From assembly GCA_029582165.1 (NCBI GenBank), contig CM055876.1:31131317-31195316 (forward strand): 64,000 bases of DNA, given 5' to 3'. The notes under the pieces were generated by a model. It had not been told where the DNA came from. It did not search any database and saw nothing but the letters and a program-made list of their open reading frames with translations. Of this stretch, positions 1 through 11,134 are shown piece by piece. The number at the start of each line of letters is the position of its first letter. Position 1 is the first letter of the stretch. The DNA comes from Portulaca oleracea (taxonomy: Eukaryota; Streptophyta; Magnoliopsida; Caryophyllales; Portulacaceae). The position numbers were made by a program, and so were the translations under genes.

Positions 1-1153
1 GAGGGAAGAGTGAGGAGTTCATCAATGTTTACCTCGTCATGAGATGAGGTTAGATCTTGATCCTCACTTGTGTTTGCCATCAGACATACATTTGTTATTT
101 CTTGTACCTCACTGTGGCCTTCACTGAAATCACTATCACTCCATGTTGCCATCATTGCCTTATGGTTTTGCCGTTGAGGCCGTCTGTTTCTCTTGTCTTT
201 GTTTCTTCTAGTGTGAGGGCAGTGCTTCACATGATGTTTTGAGCTGCCACATCCAAAACAAATAAATGGCTCAGATTCTTCTTTTATTAAGGTCTTACCT
301 TTTGAGGTTGCTTTTCTGTTTTGTCCATCCTTGATGTACCCTCGAAAGGTCGTATTTTTCTTGTATAATTTTCTGAACCCTCCAGCTATCATTGCCATTG
401 TTTCTTCCTCATCCTCATCTGATTCACTGTCAGATTTACGTACTGCCTTGAGGGCAATTCCCTTGGATTCAGGGAGATCATTCAATCGGATCTCATAAGC
501 CAATAGTTTTCCAATGAGTTCCTCCAGTTTGAGGGCCTTGAGATCTTGAGCTTCTTCAATGGCTGTGACTTTCGGACCCCATTTTCTTCTAGGCAGGCAT
601 CGGAGGACCTTTCTAACTTGTTCCTCATTTGGGTAGGTTTTTCCCAGAGATATGAGGTGGTTGGTGATGCTGCTGAATCTTTTGAACATCTCTTCAATAG
701 TCTCATTTTCTTCCATTCTGAAGGCCTCATACTTTTGGACAAGGATATTTACTTTGGGGTCCTTGACTTGACTTGTGCCTTCATATGTGGTTATCAAGTA
801 ATCCCAAACCTGTTTCACAGTTTCACAATTAGATACACGTTCAAAATCATTCGAATTTAAACTGCAATAAATCAAGTTTAGGGCATGAGTATTTTTCTTA
901 ATGGCTCCAACTCTTTATTGGTCATTTCAGATCTTTTCTTTGGGACATCTTGATCACCAATGTTCTTCTTCGTGGGAGTAGGATAATCTCCCTCGGTAAC
1001 CACATTCCAGAGGTCCTCATCTTGGTCCTTGAAGAAGACCTCTATTTGTCTTTTCCACGACCTGTAGTTTTCTCCAATGAGTAGTGGAACTATTGTCCAT
1101 GAGCATCCTTGAGGAGCTTCATTTGTGTTGATAGTGGCCATAATCTTTTCCAT
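1..1153 (-). pseudogene. Ty1/Copia Gag polyprotein, 5' part of an element cut by the window edge
   Basis: This is the nucleocapsid/capsid precursor of a Copia LTR retrotransposon read on the minus strand. It starts at 1153 (MEKIMATINTNE) and has the usual Gag opening in which LLIGENYRSWKRQIEVFF matches the UBN2/Gag-pre domain. Around 885-895 one base appears lost. The first frame stops just after 880, but the Gag sequence resumes in another frame (NTHALNLIYCSL, then VWDYLITTYEG and RMEENETIEEMFKRF) and stays open to base 1. A CCHC zinc knuckle (CFGCGSSKHHVKHC, spacing CX2CX4HX4C) lies near 210-260. Protease, integrase, RT and RNase H would lie left of the window. The frame break suggests a defective copy, or a sequencing error. 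Confidence 0.85.
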
Positions 1154-1183
1154 GAGTGGTTAAACTCTTGAATTTGTGGACCC

Positions 1184-1196
1184 GCTCTGATATCAA
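1184..1196 (-). promoter_or_regulatory. primer-binding site of the Copia element
   Basis: On the minus strand this reads TTGATATCAGAGC, one base away from the TGGTATCAGAGC that pairs with the 3' end of initiator tRNA-Met in plant Copia elements. It sits between the Gag start and the end of the LTR, as expected. Confidence 0.75.
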
Positions 1197-1197
1197 T

Positions 1198-2481
1198 TGA
1201 AATAACCCTAAAGGGGGGGGGGTGAATAGGGTTGTATAAAAATTCTGCACTTAATCAACATAAAAGGGTTAATAACGCAAAAGGGTTAACAACACAAAAG
1301 GGTTGTATTATAAACTGAATAATACTTCTTTATTGATTGAATTAAAGTGCTAAAAGGAATGAGGTTACAACTCGACACTATTGAGGATTGTAAGGTCCTC
1401 AATAGGGCTTACGATTGCAGAAGACTTCACAGATGACTTCTGCACTTGAGGCCTCACAGAAGAAGCGATTACAAAGGAAGAACACACTTAAAGTGAGAAC
1501 CCTATCCCACTTTAAACATACGACCTTAGAGGTCTTCACCAAAAACACTCTCTGGCTACAAACTCACCACTTTTCTTGGTGGCTACAACTCAAAATATTT
1601 TCACTCAAATATTCCTACAACTCAGAATTTTCTAACCAAAACTCCTACACTGATTTTCTTGCTTTGAAATCCATAATTCTCACAGAAGAGGTTGATAGTA
1701 TTTATGCTTGAAAATTTCCATAGCAACTTTCCATTTCCTCTAGAGAATGATTATTTCCTTTCTTGAGCAAATCTTCAATCCTTCTCAATCTTGGCAATTT
1801 GCAACTATTTCTTTCCTTCCCTTTTAGCATCTGAAAAAGATATAATCTGTTATAATATAAATCTAGAATCGGAAGGAATAGAATGAGATTAGGATTTGGA
1901 AAGACTTCCCTGATTTAATTTTGACAAACAAAATCTTCGCACTGGAACTAGATGTCCTCATTGCTGAATACGGTGAGGTCCTCAGATAGCGTTGGGATTC
2001 TTCATTCTACTTCCTTGATTGAAGATTGTTTCCTTTCTTGAGAGTAGATTTTCAATCTTCTCATTTAGGCAGTTGTTTCTTTCTCTTAATTAAATTCTAA
2101 TTTTATATCTTCAAAATCTCTTAATTAAATTATGCAAGAGATTATGAGAAAGATATAGATCTCTAGGGAAGATAAGGGATATTTATATAAAGGAAACTTC
2201 CCTGAATTTGTATCTTCGAATTTTATCTTTCAATCAAAAGTATGGCAGATGCAATGGAGGTCCTAACGCAGACTGTAGTGGAGGTCCTTATAGGGCAGTA
2301 GAGTTTCTTCAATTGTTGTTTGATGGATGATGTGAAACTATGGCTACGTTTGCTTTTATAAGTGAAGAATGAGGATATTTCCCCATACACTAACGCTCAA
2401 CTTTAATGCATGAGAAACATTAAAATAGAAAACTCCCCACGGTTCTCCTGAACACAATTTCACCGTACATTATATTTAACA
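1198..2481 (-). mobile_element. 5' LTR of the Copia element at 1-1196
   Basis: The LTR begins in plus orientation with TG at 1198, directly next to the primer-binding site, and probably ends with AACA at 2481. The partner LTR lies outside the window, so the outer edge is inferred only from the TG...CA rule. An alternative end is 2519 (CTTAACA). The stretch holds no convincing ORF and is AT-rich. A G run at 1213-1222 lies just inside the edge. Confidence 0.55.
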
Positions 2482-2499
2482 AATGTTATTAATAGATTA

Positions 2500-2695
2500 G
2501 AAGTTTTTGAGCCATCCTTAACAATCTCTACCTTGGATCAAAACATCCAACTCATTAGCCCAGATAAGCACCTCGGTCATCGCCGCCAACACACCCCTTC
2601 GTAGGGCGTGGCCCCAAAGGGCTCTTACATATTGCAAACTCCTACTAAGTCAAAGCAATGCTCGAACTCAGAGATAAATAAAGGCTTGGTTAGCA
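2500..2695 (-). mobile_element. remnant of a second Copia element (LTR end, polypurine tract, 3' pol end)
   Basis: CTTAACA followed by ATCTCTACCTTGGATC, then the CACCCCTTCGTAGGGCGTGG block and AGGCTTGGTTAGC, matches in order the left-LTR edge, polypurine tract and 3' pol end of the complete Copia element at 7170-12411 (compare 7741-7925). The match ends near 2695, so this is a truncated relic of a related family in the same orientation. Confidence 0.5.
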
Positions 2696-2699
2696 AATC

Positions 2700-3584
2700 G
2701 AAATGAACAGTCGCAAATGAACAGTCGCGCGCCTCTAGCTGCGACCGTTCAAAACGGTCTTGTTTGGACAACCTTCTTGTAGTGCGTGGCCCTTTTTGGA
2801 CTGATTTATGATATCAAACTTTGCAAATTTTTACAAGTTATTTATTAAATTATATGTTAAACTATTACATAATTATTAGATTTATGATAAAAATTTCTTT
2901 TACATAAGAATAATATTATAAGTGTTGCCACCGTAAAATGTAAAAAGTAATGTTTAAAGTATTGTGTTAAAAGACCATGAGAAAGCAAATATGACATTTT
3001 TTTAGGATGAAGCTAAGGTAGTTTTAATTTTTTTTTTTATCTCCTATATAAAGGACATGACGTACATTACTTGATCTAAATCGGTTTCTCAAAAGCTTTT
3101 TGTGGATCTTCTATAATCAGTCTCTTCCTGAGCAATTAGTTTATCATGATGTAAAGACCACTTTCATTCGGATCCTCCAAATCATGCTCAAACATATTTT
3201 TTTCCCTGATTTTTTTTTTTTTGTTCTATACATACGTTACACCCTAGCATATGGTACGTATGATCTCACCCTAGAATTACTATAATTTCCTCATTACAAA
3301 ATTTGGGTGGAAAATAATTTCCCCCTTGGGCATTTTACTTGGGATGATTTTTGAAACGTCAACCAATATGTAATTTTGTTTGCAAGGCGATTATGTTGCA
3401 AAAGATTTGGTCACGTCATGCAGGGGGAGCACTTGGTCGATATGTCCAGGAGAGCTTCCAAGTAGCTAGTAGCTACTTCTCCGTCCATATCATTTCCCTT
3501 TTTTTTTGGGTTATGTGAAACCCAATTAAGAATGAATGAATGATCCATATAAACAATTCTAAGGAGAAACAATAAAATATAATT
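2700..3584. other. AT-rich stretch, no gene seen
   Basis: Only short ORFs without family resemblance are present. A CG-rich patch at 2725-2765 with imperfect direct repeats of ATGAACAGTCGC is the only local structure. Confidence 0.5.
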
Positions 3585-3735
3585 TCACTAAATTTCATAT
3601 ATCTTGGTCGTTGGACCAAATCTATATAATAGTAATAAATACCCGCCTCCATCTCCAATGATTTAATTGAATTATTATCACCCACATGCATCTTCTGGCA
3701 ATTACATTCCCAGATAGAACACAGGTCAGAATCCT
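3585..3735 (+). repeat. diverged copy of the upstream region of the secreted-peptide gene
   Basis: The segment shares ordered blocks with 19787-19950, which lies upstream of the peptide gene at 20153: CTTGGTCG(T/C)TGGACCAAATCTA, AATTATTATCA, CACATGCATC, CTGGCAAT, and GAACACA followed by GGTC(A/G)GAATC. No peptide-coding copy follows. Instead a MULE-like insertion begins at 3840. It looks like a promoter left over from a duplicated or lost paralogue. Confidence 0.6.
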
Positions 3736-3932
3736 ATATAATAAAATGATTTTGATTGCATTTAGTTTTCGTTTTTCTCGCTGTCATTTTTTAGACTATA
3801 AATTTTATACTTTGGGTTTGGTTAGAAAGGCACACTAGTAAAAAGAAGATGGTGAGCCGGGAGCACCGTGCTCCGTGAGCCCATCCACATTAATTTTTGT
3901 TTTTGTTTTTATTTTTGAGTGTAATACATGTA

Positions 3933-4138
3933 CTTCTTCCATTTAATATTAATTGTCCAAATATCTTTTTTTTAACTAAAAATTTTTCATAGCATATTCT
4001 ATCAAAAAAATACAACTTTATGTTCTTAAGATAATATTTTTCGTTATTAATCCAATGATAGTGCTTTCATATACTAAAATATTGTATATGTCGAGAAATT
4101 AATGACGACAACAGACCATTACTATGGAACGGAGGAAG
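3933..4138. mobile_element. Stowaway (Tc1/mariner) MITE nested in the MULE-like element
   Basis: The termini are CTTCTTCCATTTAATATTAATTG on the left (first 20 bases: CTTCTTCCATTTAATATTAA) and a CTATGGAACGGAGGAAG end on the right, which are inverted copies of the common CTCCCTCCGT Stowaway terminus. TA dinucleotides flank both ends. It has no coding capacity. Confidence 0.7.
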
Positions 4139-4257
4139 TATTTTTGAGTCCTTTTTTTAATTTTTTTTTTCTCAAGCATAATAGGTGCCTTCAATTCACA
4201 ATATTCATTTTAAAAATTATGAACATTGTTGTATATATTTCTCAACATTTATCTAGT

Positions 4258-4735
4258 GGTTTATGAGCATTGTAGTTTTGGTTTATAAGTATTCATGTAC
4301 TGGTTTATGAGCACTCTACTATAAATTTATGAGCATTGTAGTTTAAGTTTATGAGTATTCATGTACTGGTTTATGAACAATCTAGTATAGATTTATGAGC
4401 ATTGTAGTTTATGTTTATGAGCATTCATGTACTGGTTTATGAGCACTCTAGTATAGATTTACGAGCATTGTAGTTTAAATTTATGAACATTTATGTGCTG
4501 GTTTATGAGCACTCTAGTATATATTTATGAGCATTGTAGTTTAAGTTTATGAGCATAAACCTAAACTACAATGCTTATAAACTACAATGCTCATAAACCT
4601 AAACTACAATGCTTATAAAGCATTATATGAATGCTCATAAACTTGAATCATCATGCTCATAAACATAGATTACAATGCTCATAAACCTAAACTACAATAT
4701 AATGTTCATAAACCAGTACATGAATATTCATGATA
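4258..4735. repeat. 66-bp minisatellite with an inverted continuation
   Basis: About five head-to-tail units of roughly 66 bp (first unit shorter) share GGTTTATGAGCACTCTAGTA, TTTATGAGCATTGTAGTTTA and CATTCATGTACT. From about 4552 the same words run in reverse complement (CATAAACCTAAACTACAATG, CCAGTACATGAATATTCATG). A transcript would fold into a long imperfect hairpin. Confidence 0.8.
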
Positions 4736-5187
4736 TTGTTGAATTTAAAAATAATGAATTTAAAAATAATATTTATATTCAGTAAACTTAAAAGTGATAT
4801 TTAAAATTTAATTAACTTAATAAAAAAATTCCATTCTATCAAGATTTAAATGGTAAAATGATGAAATAAAAAAAAATAATGGTGGAGTGTCCTCAGGGAC
4901 AATGGGCGCATGATGCTCCATGTACCCGGAAGCACCATCGTCCAACTGGCACACTAGTCTTAGCATTTATCTTAAACTAATATTCAATTAGCTAGTCATA
5001 TTAACTCGTTTAAGAATTATTACTTGGTTAAGGTTAAAAGTTATTTGGAGTAAATTATAATAATATACTTTAAAAATGTCTCATACCAAGATTCATATCG
5101 ATATATTATTATTATTCTATAAATTTAAAATTGATTACTTATTCATTGTTATAAACTTAATAGTCAAAATAGTCATATGCAGGTGAC

Positions 5188-5346
5188 TTGTGGACCGAGA
5201 CAAAGGCCTTAGTTTTTTTTTTTTTTTTTTGGATCATTAAGTGCAGTAGCCCAATTTATTCATCATTAACCAAGACAAATAATTAGTACAAACAGTTAAA
5301 AGTTATTTGTGGACCGAGACAAAGGCCTTAGTTTTTTTTTTTTTTT
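5188..5346 (+). repeat. direct duplication of about 118 bp with T-tracts
   Basis: TGTGGACCGAGACAAAGGCC followed by TTAG and a long T run occurs twice, starting near 5188 and near 5306. The segment between (ATCATTAAGTGCAGTAGCCC onwards) is single copy. This is a simple tandem duplication or a repeat-flanked small insertion. Confidence 0.7.
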
Positions 5347-5849
5347 GGGGTAAACAATCTAGCTATTAAATGACTTATTGATAAAATTGATTTATTGAAA
5401 GATTTGACCAAGCCAAATAAGTTAAATAGATGTTTGGTAAACAACTTATTCACTTGACTGATTAGGTAGGTGGATTAATTTTCAATAGGTGGCTGACATG
5501 AGTAGCCTATTTGGTGGGCTGTTTATAGAAATTATCTTTTAACCCAAAAATTATCAAAAATTACATACATATCATCATATAAGTAATTAACACATATTAT
5601 TTTAAAATTAGTGATAAATGTTATAAATGGAATTTCAACAATTACTTTTCTAAAAACAATCAATTTTACTAAATACAATTTTTTTAAACAGTCAATCCAA
5701 ATAATTAGTACAAACAATCAACCAAACAATTAATTATAAACCGCCAATGCAAACGGTTAACGTCCAACAACTAACATAATAGAACACAAAATTGAAAAAT
5801 GTCGAAATGAATTTTTTAAATTTATAAATATTTTTGACCATTATATGCC

Positions 5850-5852
<3 letters not shown>

Positions 5853-5908
<56 letters not shown>
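5853..5908. repeat. (AT)n microsatellite
   Basis: An uninterrupted alternating AT tract of about 56 bp. The flanks 5350-6040 are AT-rich with no gene seen. Confidence 0.9.
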
Positions 5909-5911
<3 letters not shown>

Positions 5912-6040
5912 TTGCTAACACAACAAAACTAAAAGTCTATTGTAAGCAAGCTTTGGTTGAATTGGATAGGGACTTATAGTAGGTCCATTATTTTAGTTCT
6001 TTTGGCACTCATGTAAAGAAAATTTTGAACTTTAATTATA

Positions 6041-7042
6041 CTCCCTCTTTTTCATAATATTAGTTATACTTTGACTTTTTTTTTTTTTTACAATCATCAG
6101 TATACTACTTCGATAAAATATTTTAGATATAACACTTTATCAAAAATTATAACATTATACTTTTATGAAGGAAGAGAGTACTTATATTATGAAAATATTT
6201 TTCATATAGCAAATCTATTAACAACAGTAATTTTTTGAAATAGATCATGTTGGGGAGATGCAAGGGGGGACTCACTTCAACCGAGGCATATGGTACACAA
6301 GTTAAGTGAGGTTTCATCTTAAAACCAATTGGTGTTAAGAGGAGTAGCCCACTAGCTTAACTTATATACCATGTCCATTCTCTTTACTTTTTCGATGTGG
6401 GACATTTTTACTAATGGGTGAATCCCAAAAATCTCCCCCTTCACACATGAGTCTCTCCCCCTTGATCGGAAGCCTCTTTTTTAACCAAGGTTTAAGTCAC
6501 CATCAGGAGTCCATCATAGTCGCACCTTACTCTATAGAGTCGCACCCTACTCCACTTGAGTCTCATGCCACCACTCTGCCTCAAGAGTCCCAGCCGCACC
6601 TTACTCTACAGAGTCGCACCCTACTCCATCTGAATCTCATGCCACCACTCTGCGCATTCAGGAGACCCAGCCGCGCACACGCTATATTCCCTACTTCTGT
6701 CCATGGTGATGTTCCCGCACCTTGCGCGCGCCCAGCCGAACGAACCATCGACTCTGATACCACTTGTTGGGGAGATCCAAGGGGGGAGCCCACTTTAACC
6801 GAGACCCATGGTACGTACACTAGTTAAGTAAGGTTCCATCTTAAAACCAATTGATGTTAAGAGGAGTAGCCCACTTGACTTATATACCATGTCCATTCTC
6901 TTTACTTTTTCGATGTGGGACATTTTTACTCATGGGTGAATCCCAACAGATCATTATATATATATTGAGAAATATATAGTCAAATTTTTTATACATTGAC
7001 AATATATATACCGACACGACTATTACTGTGAAAGGGAGGAAT
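6041..7042. mobile_element. probable Stowaway MITE interrupted by the TRIM element
   Basis: CTCCCTCTTTTTCATAATAT preceded by TA at 6039-6040 resembles a Stowaway left end. GACTATTACTGTGAAAGGGA followed by GGAATA near 7042 resembles a right end. If correct, the TRIM at 6248-6948 inserted inside it. A second internal GGAAGAGAGTA at 6170-6180 makes the boundaries ambiguous. Confidence 0.35.
6248..6948 (-). mobile_element. complete TRIM (terminal-repeat retrotransposon in miniature)
   Basis: Two LTRs of 183-184 bp (6248-6430 and 6765-6948) start TGTTGGGGAGAT and end AATCCCAACA, with the left copy mutated to ...CAAAA. An exact 5-bp TSD, GATCA, lies at 6243-6247 and 6949-6953. A primer-binding site (TGGTATCAGAGT on the minus strand) abuts the right LTR at about 6753-6764. 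A purine-rich tract (AGGGGGAGAT on the minus strand) abuts the left LTR. The 334-bp interior codes for nothing recognisable and contains a duplicated block of about 75 bp (TCGCACC(T/C)TACTC units). Such elements rely on proteins supplied by other LTR retrotransposons. Confidence 0.9.
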
Positions 7043-7169
7043 ACTTTGTTATTTGTGTCTGAGTGCGCATGCTATCTTTCAATTTTCACGTACTTATGCG
7101 TAAAATCAAGTTTGTGTGAGGGAATGACTTATTTATAACTATTTTTGTAAATCTAATTTTTATGGAGGA

Positions 7170-7746
7170 TGTTAGAGAAAAGTGAGTAGCAAGGTAACAG
7201 CGGAAGCGAATAATAGAATCGAAAACGAGATGACGGATATTACGACAAAATTTAGGAACGAAAAATAAGCGATAAAATCAAACACCAGAATTACGTGGGA
7301 AACCGAAGAACTCGGAGAAAAACCCACGGACGGCGACAGCCAGAAAATAATCCACTATGAGAAAGGAGGAGTACAACCTGATCACTATCACAGGGTGTGA
7401 TGCGATCCACAAAGGAGATTACAATAACAATCTCTTAACACTCAACTCACAATCTCTCAGGATACACTGGGGAAAATATTGGTGAGACCCCTTTCTCTCT
7501 CAATATTTTCTCTCTCTCTCTAGCTCTTTGTGTTTTCTGATGATGTTTTTGGTGGAAAAACATGCACCCTATTTATAGGGAGAACTCCCTATAACCTAAC
7601 TTGACTCCCACTCCAAATAGATTTAGAATCTAATACAATTAGGAAACCCAACACAATAAGGAAACCTAAATAATATCCTAATACAATTAGGAAACAAATA
7701 ATTGTGAGATCAAGAGATTTGGTGATTTTAGGACACTTTCCTAACA
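7170..7746 (-). mobile_element. 3' LTR of the Copia element
   Basis: This 577-bp copy begins TGTTAGAGAAAAG and ends ACTTTCCTAACA. It is followed inward by AACTCCACCTTGGAC, the complement of the polypurine tract. Compared with the other LTR it shows scattered substitutions, for example AGCGGAAGCG against AGCAGAAGCG and CCACGGACGG against CCGCGGACGG. Confidence 0.95.
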
Positions 7747-10700
7747 AACTCCACCTTGGACTAAAATCAACGAATCATCGGTCCAGATAAACATCTTGAC
7801 TGTCGCCATCAACACGCCCCTCCGCAGGGCGTGGCCTCGCAGGGCTCTCACATGCTTAGAACACCAACTAAGTCCAAACAATGTTCGAACTTAGCTATAG
7901 ATAGAGGCTTGGTTAACATGTCTGCAGGATTATCAGAAGTATGAACCTTCTTCACCACGATCTCTCCTGCAGCAACTGTATCTCTGATGAAGTGATACCT
8001 GACGCTTATATGCTTGGTCTTCGAATGATAAGTGTCATTCTTTGTCAGATGTATAGCACTCTAACTGTCTGAATAAACCACAGTCTCGCCCTGTGGTACT
8101 ATAAGCTCCATGACCAATCCCCTCAACCAGATGGCCTCCATCACTCCTTCCGTTGCAAAGAATATATTCCTCTCAGTAGACAAGGTCGCTATAGATTGAA
8201 GTGAAGCTTTCCAAGATATTGCTCCTCCACACATGACGAACACATACCCCGAAATCGAGCCTCCTATCCAGATCTCCACCATAATCAAGATCAACATAAC
8301 TCGCAACATCGACGTTGCAAGACTACCTCTATCATACAGATGCCCTTCTCCAAAGTATCCTTCACATAGCGAAGGATCCACTTCACTCCTTCCCAATGCT
8401 CCTTCCCCGGATTCTCGCATATATCTACTCACCACACTAATGCGTGGGACAGTCAGTCTAGTACACACCATAGCATACATCAAACTACCAATTGCACTAG
8501 CATAGGAGTATTAGACATCCTCCTTACCTCCAAATCGATTTAGGACAGGTTCTCACTGCATAACTTGAAGTGTGCGGCTAAAGGAGTTGAAATCGCTACG
8601 CTTTCATGTTGAATCTGCCCAACACCTTCTCCAGATATTTCTTCCGAGACAGAACAACTTCCCCGCCTTTCTATCCCTTCGATCTCCATACCCAAAATCT
8701 TCTTCGCGCTCGAGGTCTTTCATCTCAAACTCTGGTTGAGTTGAGATTTCACTTCTTTATTAGTGAGATGTCCCCGAGGCAATCAACATATCATCCACAT
8801 ACAATAATAAATAAATGAAAGACCTTTCTACAAATTGCCCGTAGTACACACAATTATCATAGTGACTTCTTGTGTACCCTTGCCTCTACCATAAAGGTAT
8901 CAAACCTTTTGTACCATCGCCTGGTGCTGCTTAAGTCCATACAAGGACTTCCTTAATCGTACAATTGCTCGCTACTGTGAACGATGAAACCTCTCGCCGC
9001 CTCATATATATTTCCTCCTCCAACTCGCCATGGAGGAAAGTCGTCTTGACATCAAGTTGCTCCAACTCCAAATCAAATAGAGCAACAAAGGCAAGCAAGG
9101 TGCGGATCGACGATGCCTCACGATGGCGAGAATACTTCGTTGTAGTCGATTCCTTCTTTCTGGTTGCAACCCCTTACCACTAATCTGCCTTCCACCTTGC
9201 ACTTTCTACACCAGGATACCTTCCTTTCTCAGACACCCACTTCGCAGAAGAGCTCGTCGCCTCTTAGGCAACTCACATAGCTCCCATGTATGATTTTTCT
9301 CGCAAACTCTCCATCTCCTCTTGCATAGCTCCTATCCAATTGAGGCATTCGGACAAGAGATGGCCTCCGATAGGTAGAAGGTTCAGACCTTCAGAGTCTC
9401 CTCTGCAACACTCGGCATAAGCAATCATAGCATCATCTTCTTGATATATCGCTACCGTCTCCGATCTCCCTCCCGGGACGATCCCTAGCAATGCATGGTT
9501 GTTCCTCCACCGAGGAACATTCGTCTCAATCTCGTGCTCATCAACTCGAGTTGGTTCAGAGCATCGCAGTTTGCTCACGATTGCAGGTTCCAGCCTCCAC
9601 TGAGCCCGCTCCACCTAACACCATTCTTCCCGCATCCTTCTCCGATTTCTGCATCATCGAAGTACCAGAGATTCCATTTCAGATAACATAGCAGCTTTCA
9701 TTAAAGGTTACATCTCTATACCGAATAACTTTCATCAAATCAGACACCACATTCTATATCCCTTAGACTCGGACTGTAACCTAGAAACATGCATTTAACG
9801 ATACGGAGACGACTTCCCATCATTCACATGGACATATACAGACATCCAAAATTCTCAAATTAGAATAATTAATGGATTACTGTCCCATACTTCCTTTGGA
9901 ATCGTATTCGATAGAGGCATGAGGTGATCTGCTCACAGTGGTGCAAAGTAGATATCACCTCCGCCTAACGATTTGTTCTTCCAAAGCCCGCATTCGAGAG
10001 CATGCGGGGCTTTCTCTAAGAGTGTCCTGTTGATTCTCTCGCTACCCGCTTTCCGAGGCTTACCCACCAAGGTTCGATGCCTCACAATCCCACGCCCTCG
10101 CAGACCAAGAAATTCGAATCAACAATCTCCAACCCATTGTCAGCCCTGAGTTTCTTGATTTTCCTGACTGTCTGGTTCTCCACCAAAGCTTTGAACTTCT
10201 TGAAGTATGAGAATGTCTCATTCTTGTGTCGCAGGAAATAAACCCAAGTCTTCCTCGAGAAGTCATCCACGAACGTCAACATGTAGCGCTTGCCACCCGT
10301 GATGGCACTCTAGCAGACCCCACAAATCAATGAATATAATCAAGGATCCTCGTTGTATGTTTAGCCCTTGAAAAGCTAACCTCTTCTGCTTCCCGTAGAC
10401 ACGTTGATCGCAAAACTCCAACTCCGATCTTTGCGCCTTCAAGGTGTCCCTTCGCTCAACATTGACATTCTCTTCTCGCCCATGTGCCTAGTCTCATGTG
10501 CCACGCTTTGTCTTTGTCGGACTCATCAAGATTTAGGATCGCCACGCAGATCCTCATCAGAGACCCTGCAGGATGTATAGACCCTTCCCGATTCCTTCAT
10601 AAGAACCATGGAACCCCGCACACTTTCAAAACACCATCTTCTCCTTTGTACTGCAGTTAGCTTCAAGAGTACCCAAAGAAATTAAATTTCGAGTCATGTT

Positions 10701-11095
10701 AGGGATATGACGAACCTCCTGAGAGTTCTAACGATGCCATCATGAGTCTTGATTTTGATGCTACCGATTCCTTGCAGTGCCGTGCGTTACCCATGACTAC
10801 GACCGGTGCTGCCAACACTCTTATAAGACTCGAACCCGGTCCTTATGAGGACACATATGATAGGTGCACCGTGTCAAGAACCCACTCATCTCTAGCTATC
10901 CTACTCGATGTGGTAGCCAAGGCATCATCCGTAACTACAAACCCATCACCATCCGACTCGGACTTACGCAGTTTGAGGTACTGTTTGGTGTGATTATCCT
11001 TACCCTCCGCTCGGTCTCTCTGTTTTGCCCAAGTCTCTCTCTATATGCCCCATTTTACTACAAGAGTTACACTTCTTATTCTTGTGAGGATTCCT
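7747..11095 (-). pseudogene. decayed Copia Pol region (Gag knuckle, integrase, RT, RNase H)
   Basis: Pieces of the polyprotein are readable on the minus strand but in shifting frames. A zinc-knuckle relic CNSCSKMGHIERDL lies at about 11030-11075, with its last cysteine replaced. The integrase core LTFVDDFSRKTWVYFLRHKN with KIKKLRADNG lies at 10082-10282. The RT active-site motif YVDDML lies at about 8781-8804. RNase H (GYVFVMCGGAISWKASLQS, then EAIWLRGLVMEL) lies at 8061-8483. Long stretches between them have frameshifts and stops, so no functional Pol could be made. Confidence 0.85.
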
Positions 11096-11134
11096 AGACT
11101 TTGAACGGTGTTTAGACCTCCTCTAGACCCGCTT

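Larger units (their letters stand above)
3840..4947. mobile_element. MULE-like non-autonomous element, 11-bp TSD
   Basis: The element is flanked by an exact 11-bp direct repeat, GGCACACTAGT, at 3829-3839 and 4948-4958. Near both edges are imperfect inverted termini containing GATGGTG and CCGG(G)AGCAC-like sequence. The 9-11 bp duplication size is typical of Mutator-like elements. There is no transposase ORF. The interior consists of a Stowaway MITE (3933-4138) and a 66-bp minisatellite followed by its own inverted copies (4258-4735). Confidence 0.65.

Noticed and set aside
482..742. An 86-codon minus-strand ORF
   Set aside because: It is an out-of-frame reading of the Copia gag; the real Gag frame over the same bases gives RMEENETIEEMFKRF and continues to the zinc knuckle.
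4258..4735. CRISPR-like regularly spaced repeats
   Set aside because: This is plant DNA and the units are contiguous 66-bp tandem repeats without unique spacers, followed by inverted copies.
6414..6827. A 137-codon plus-strand ORF rich in Ser, His and Pro
   Set aside because: It lies wholly within the TRIM interior and right LTR and follows a duplicated repeat; it is not protein-like and has no family resemblance.
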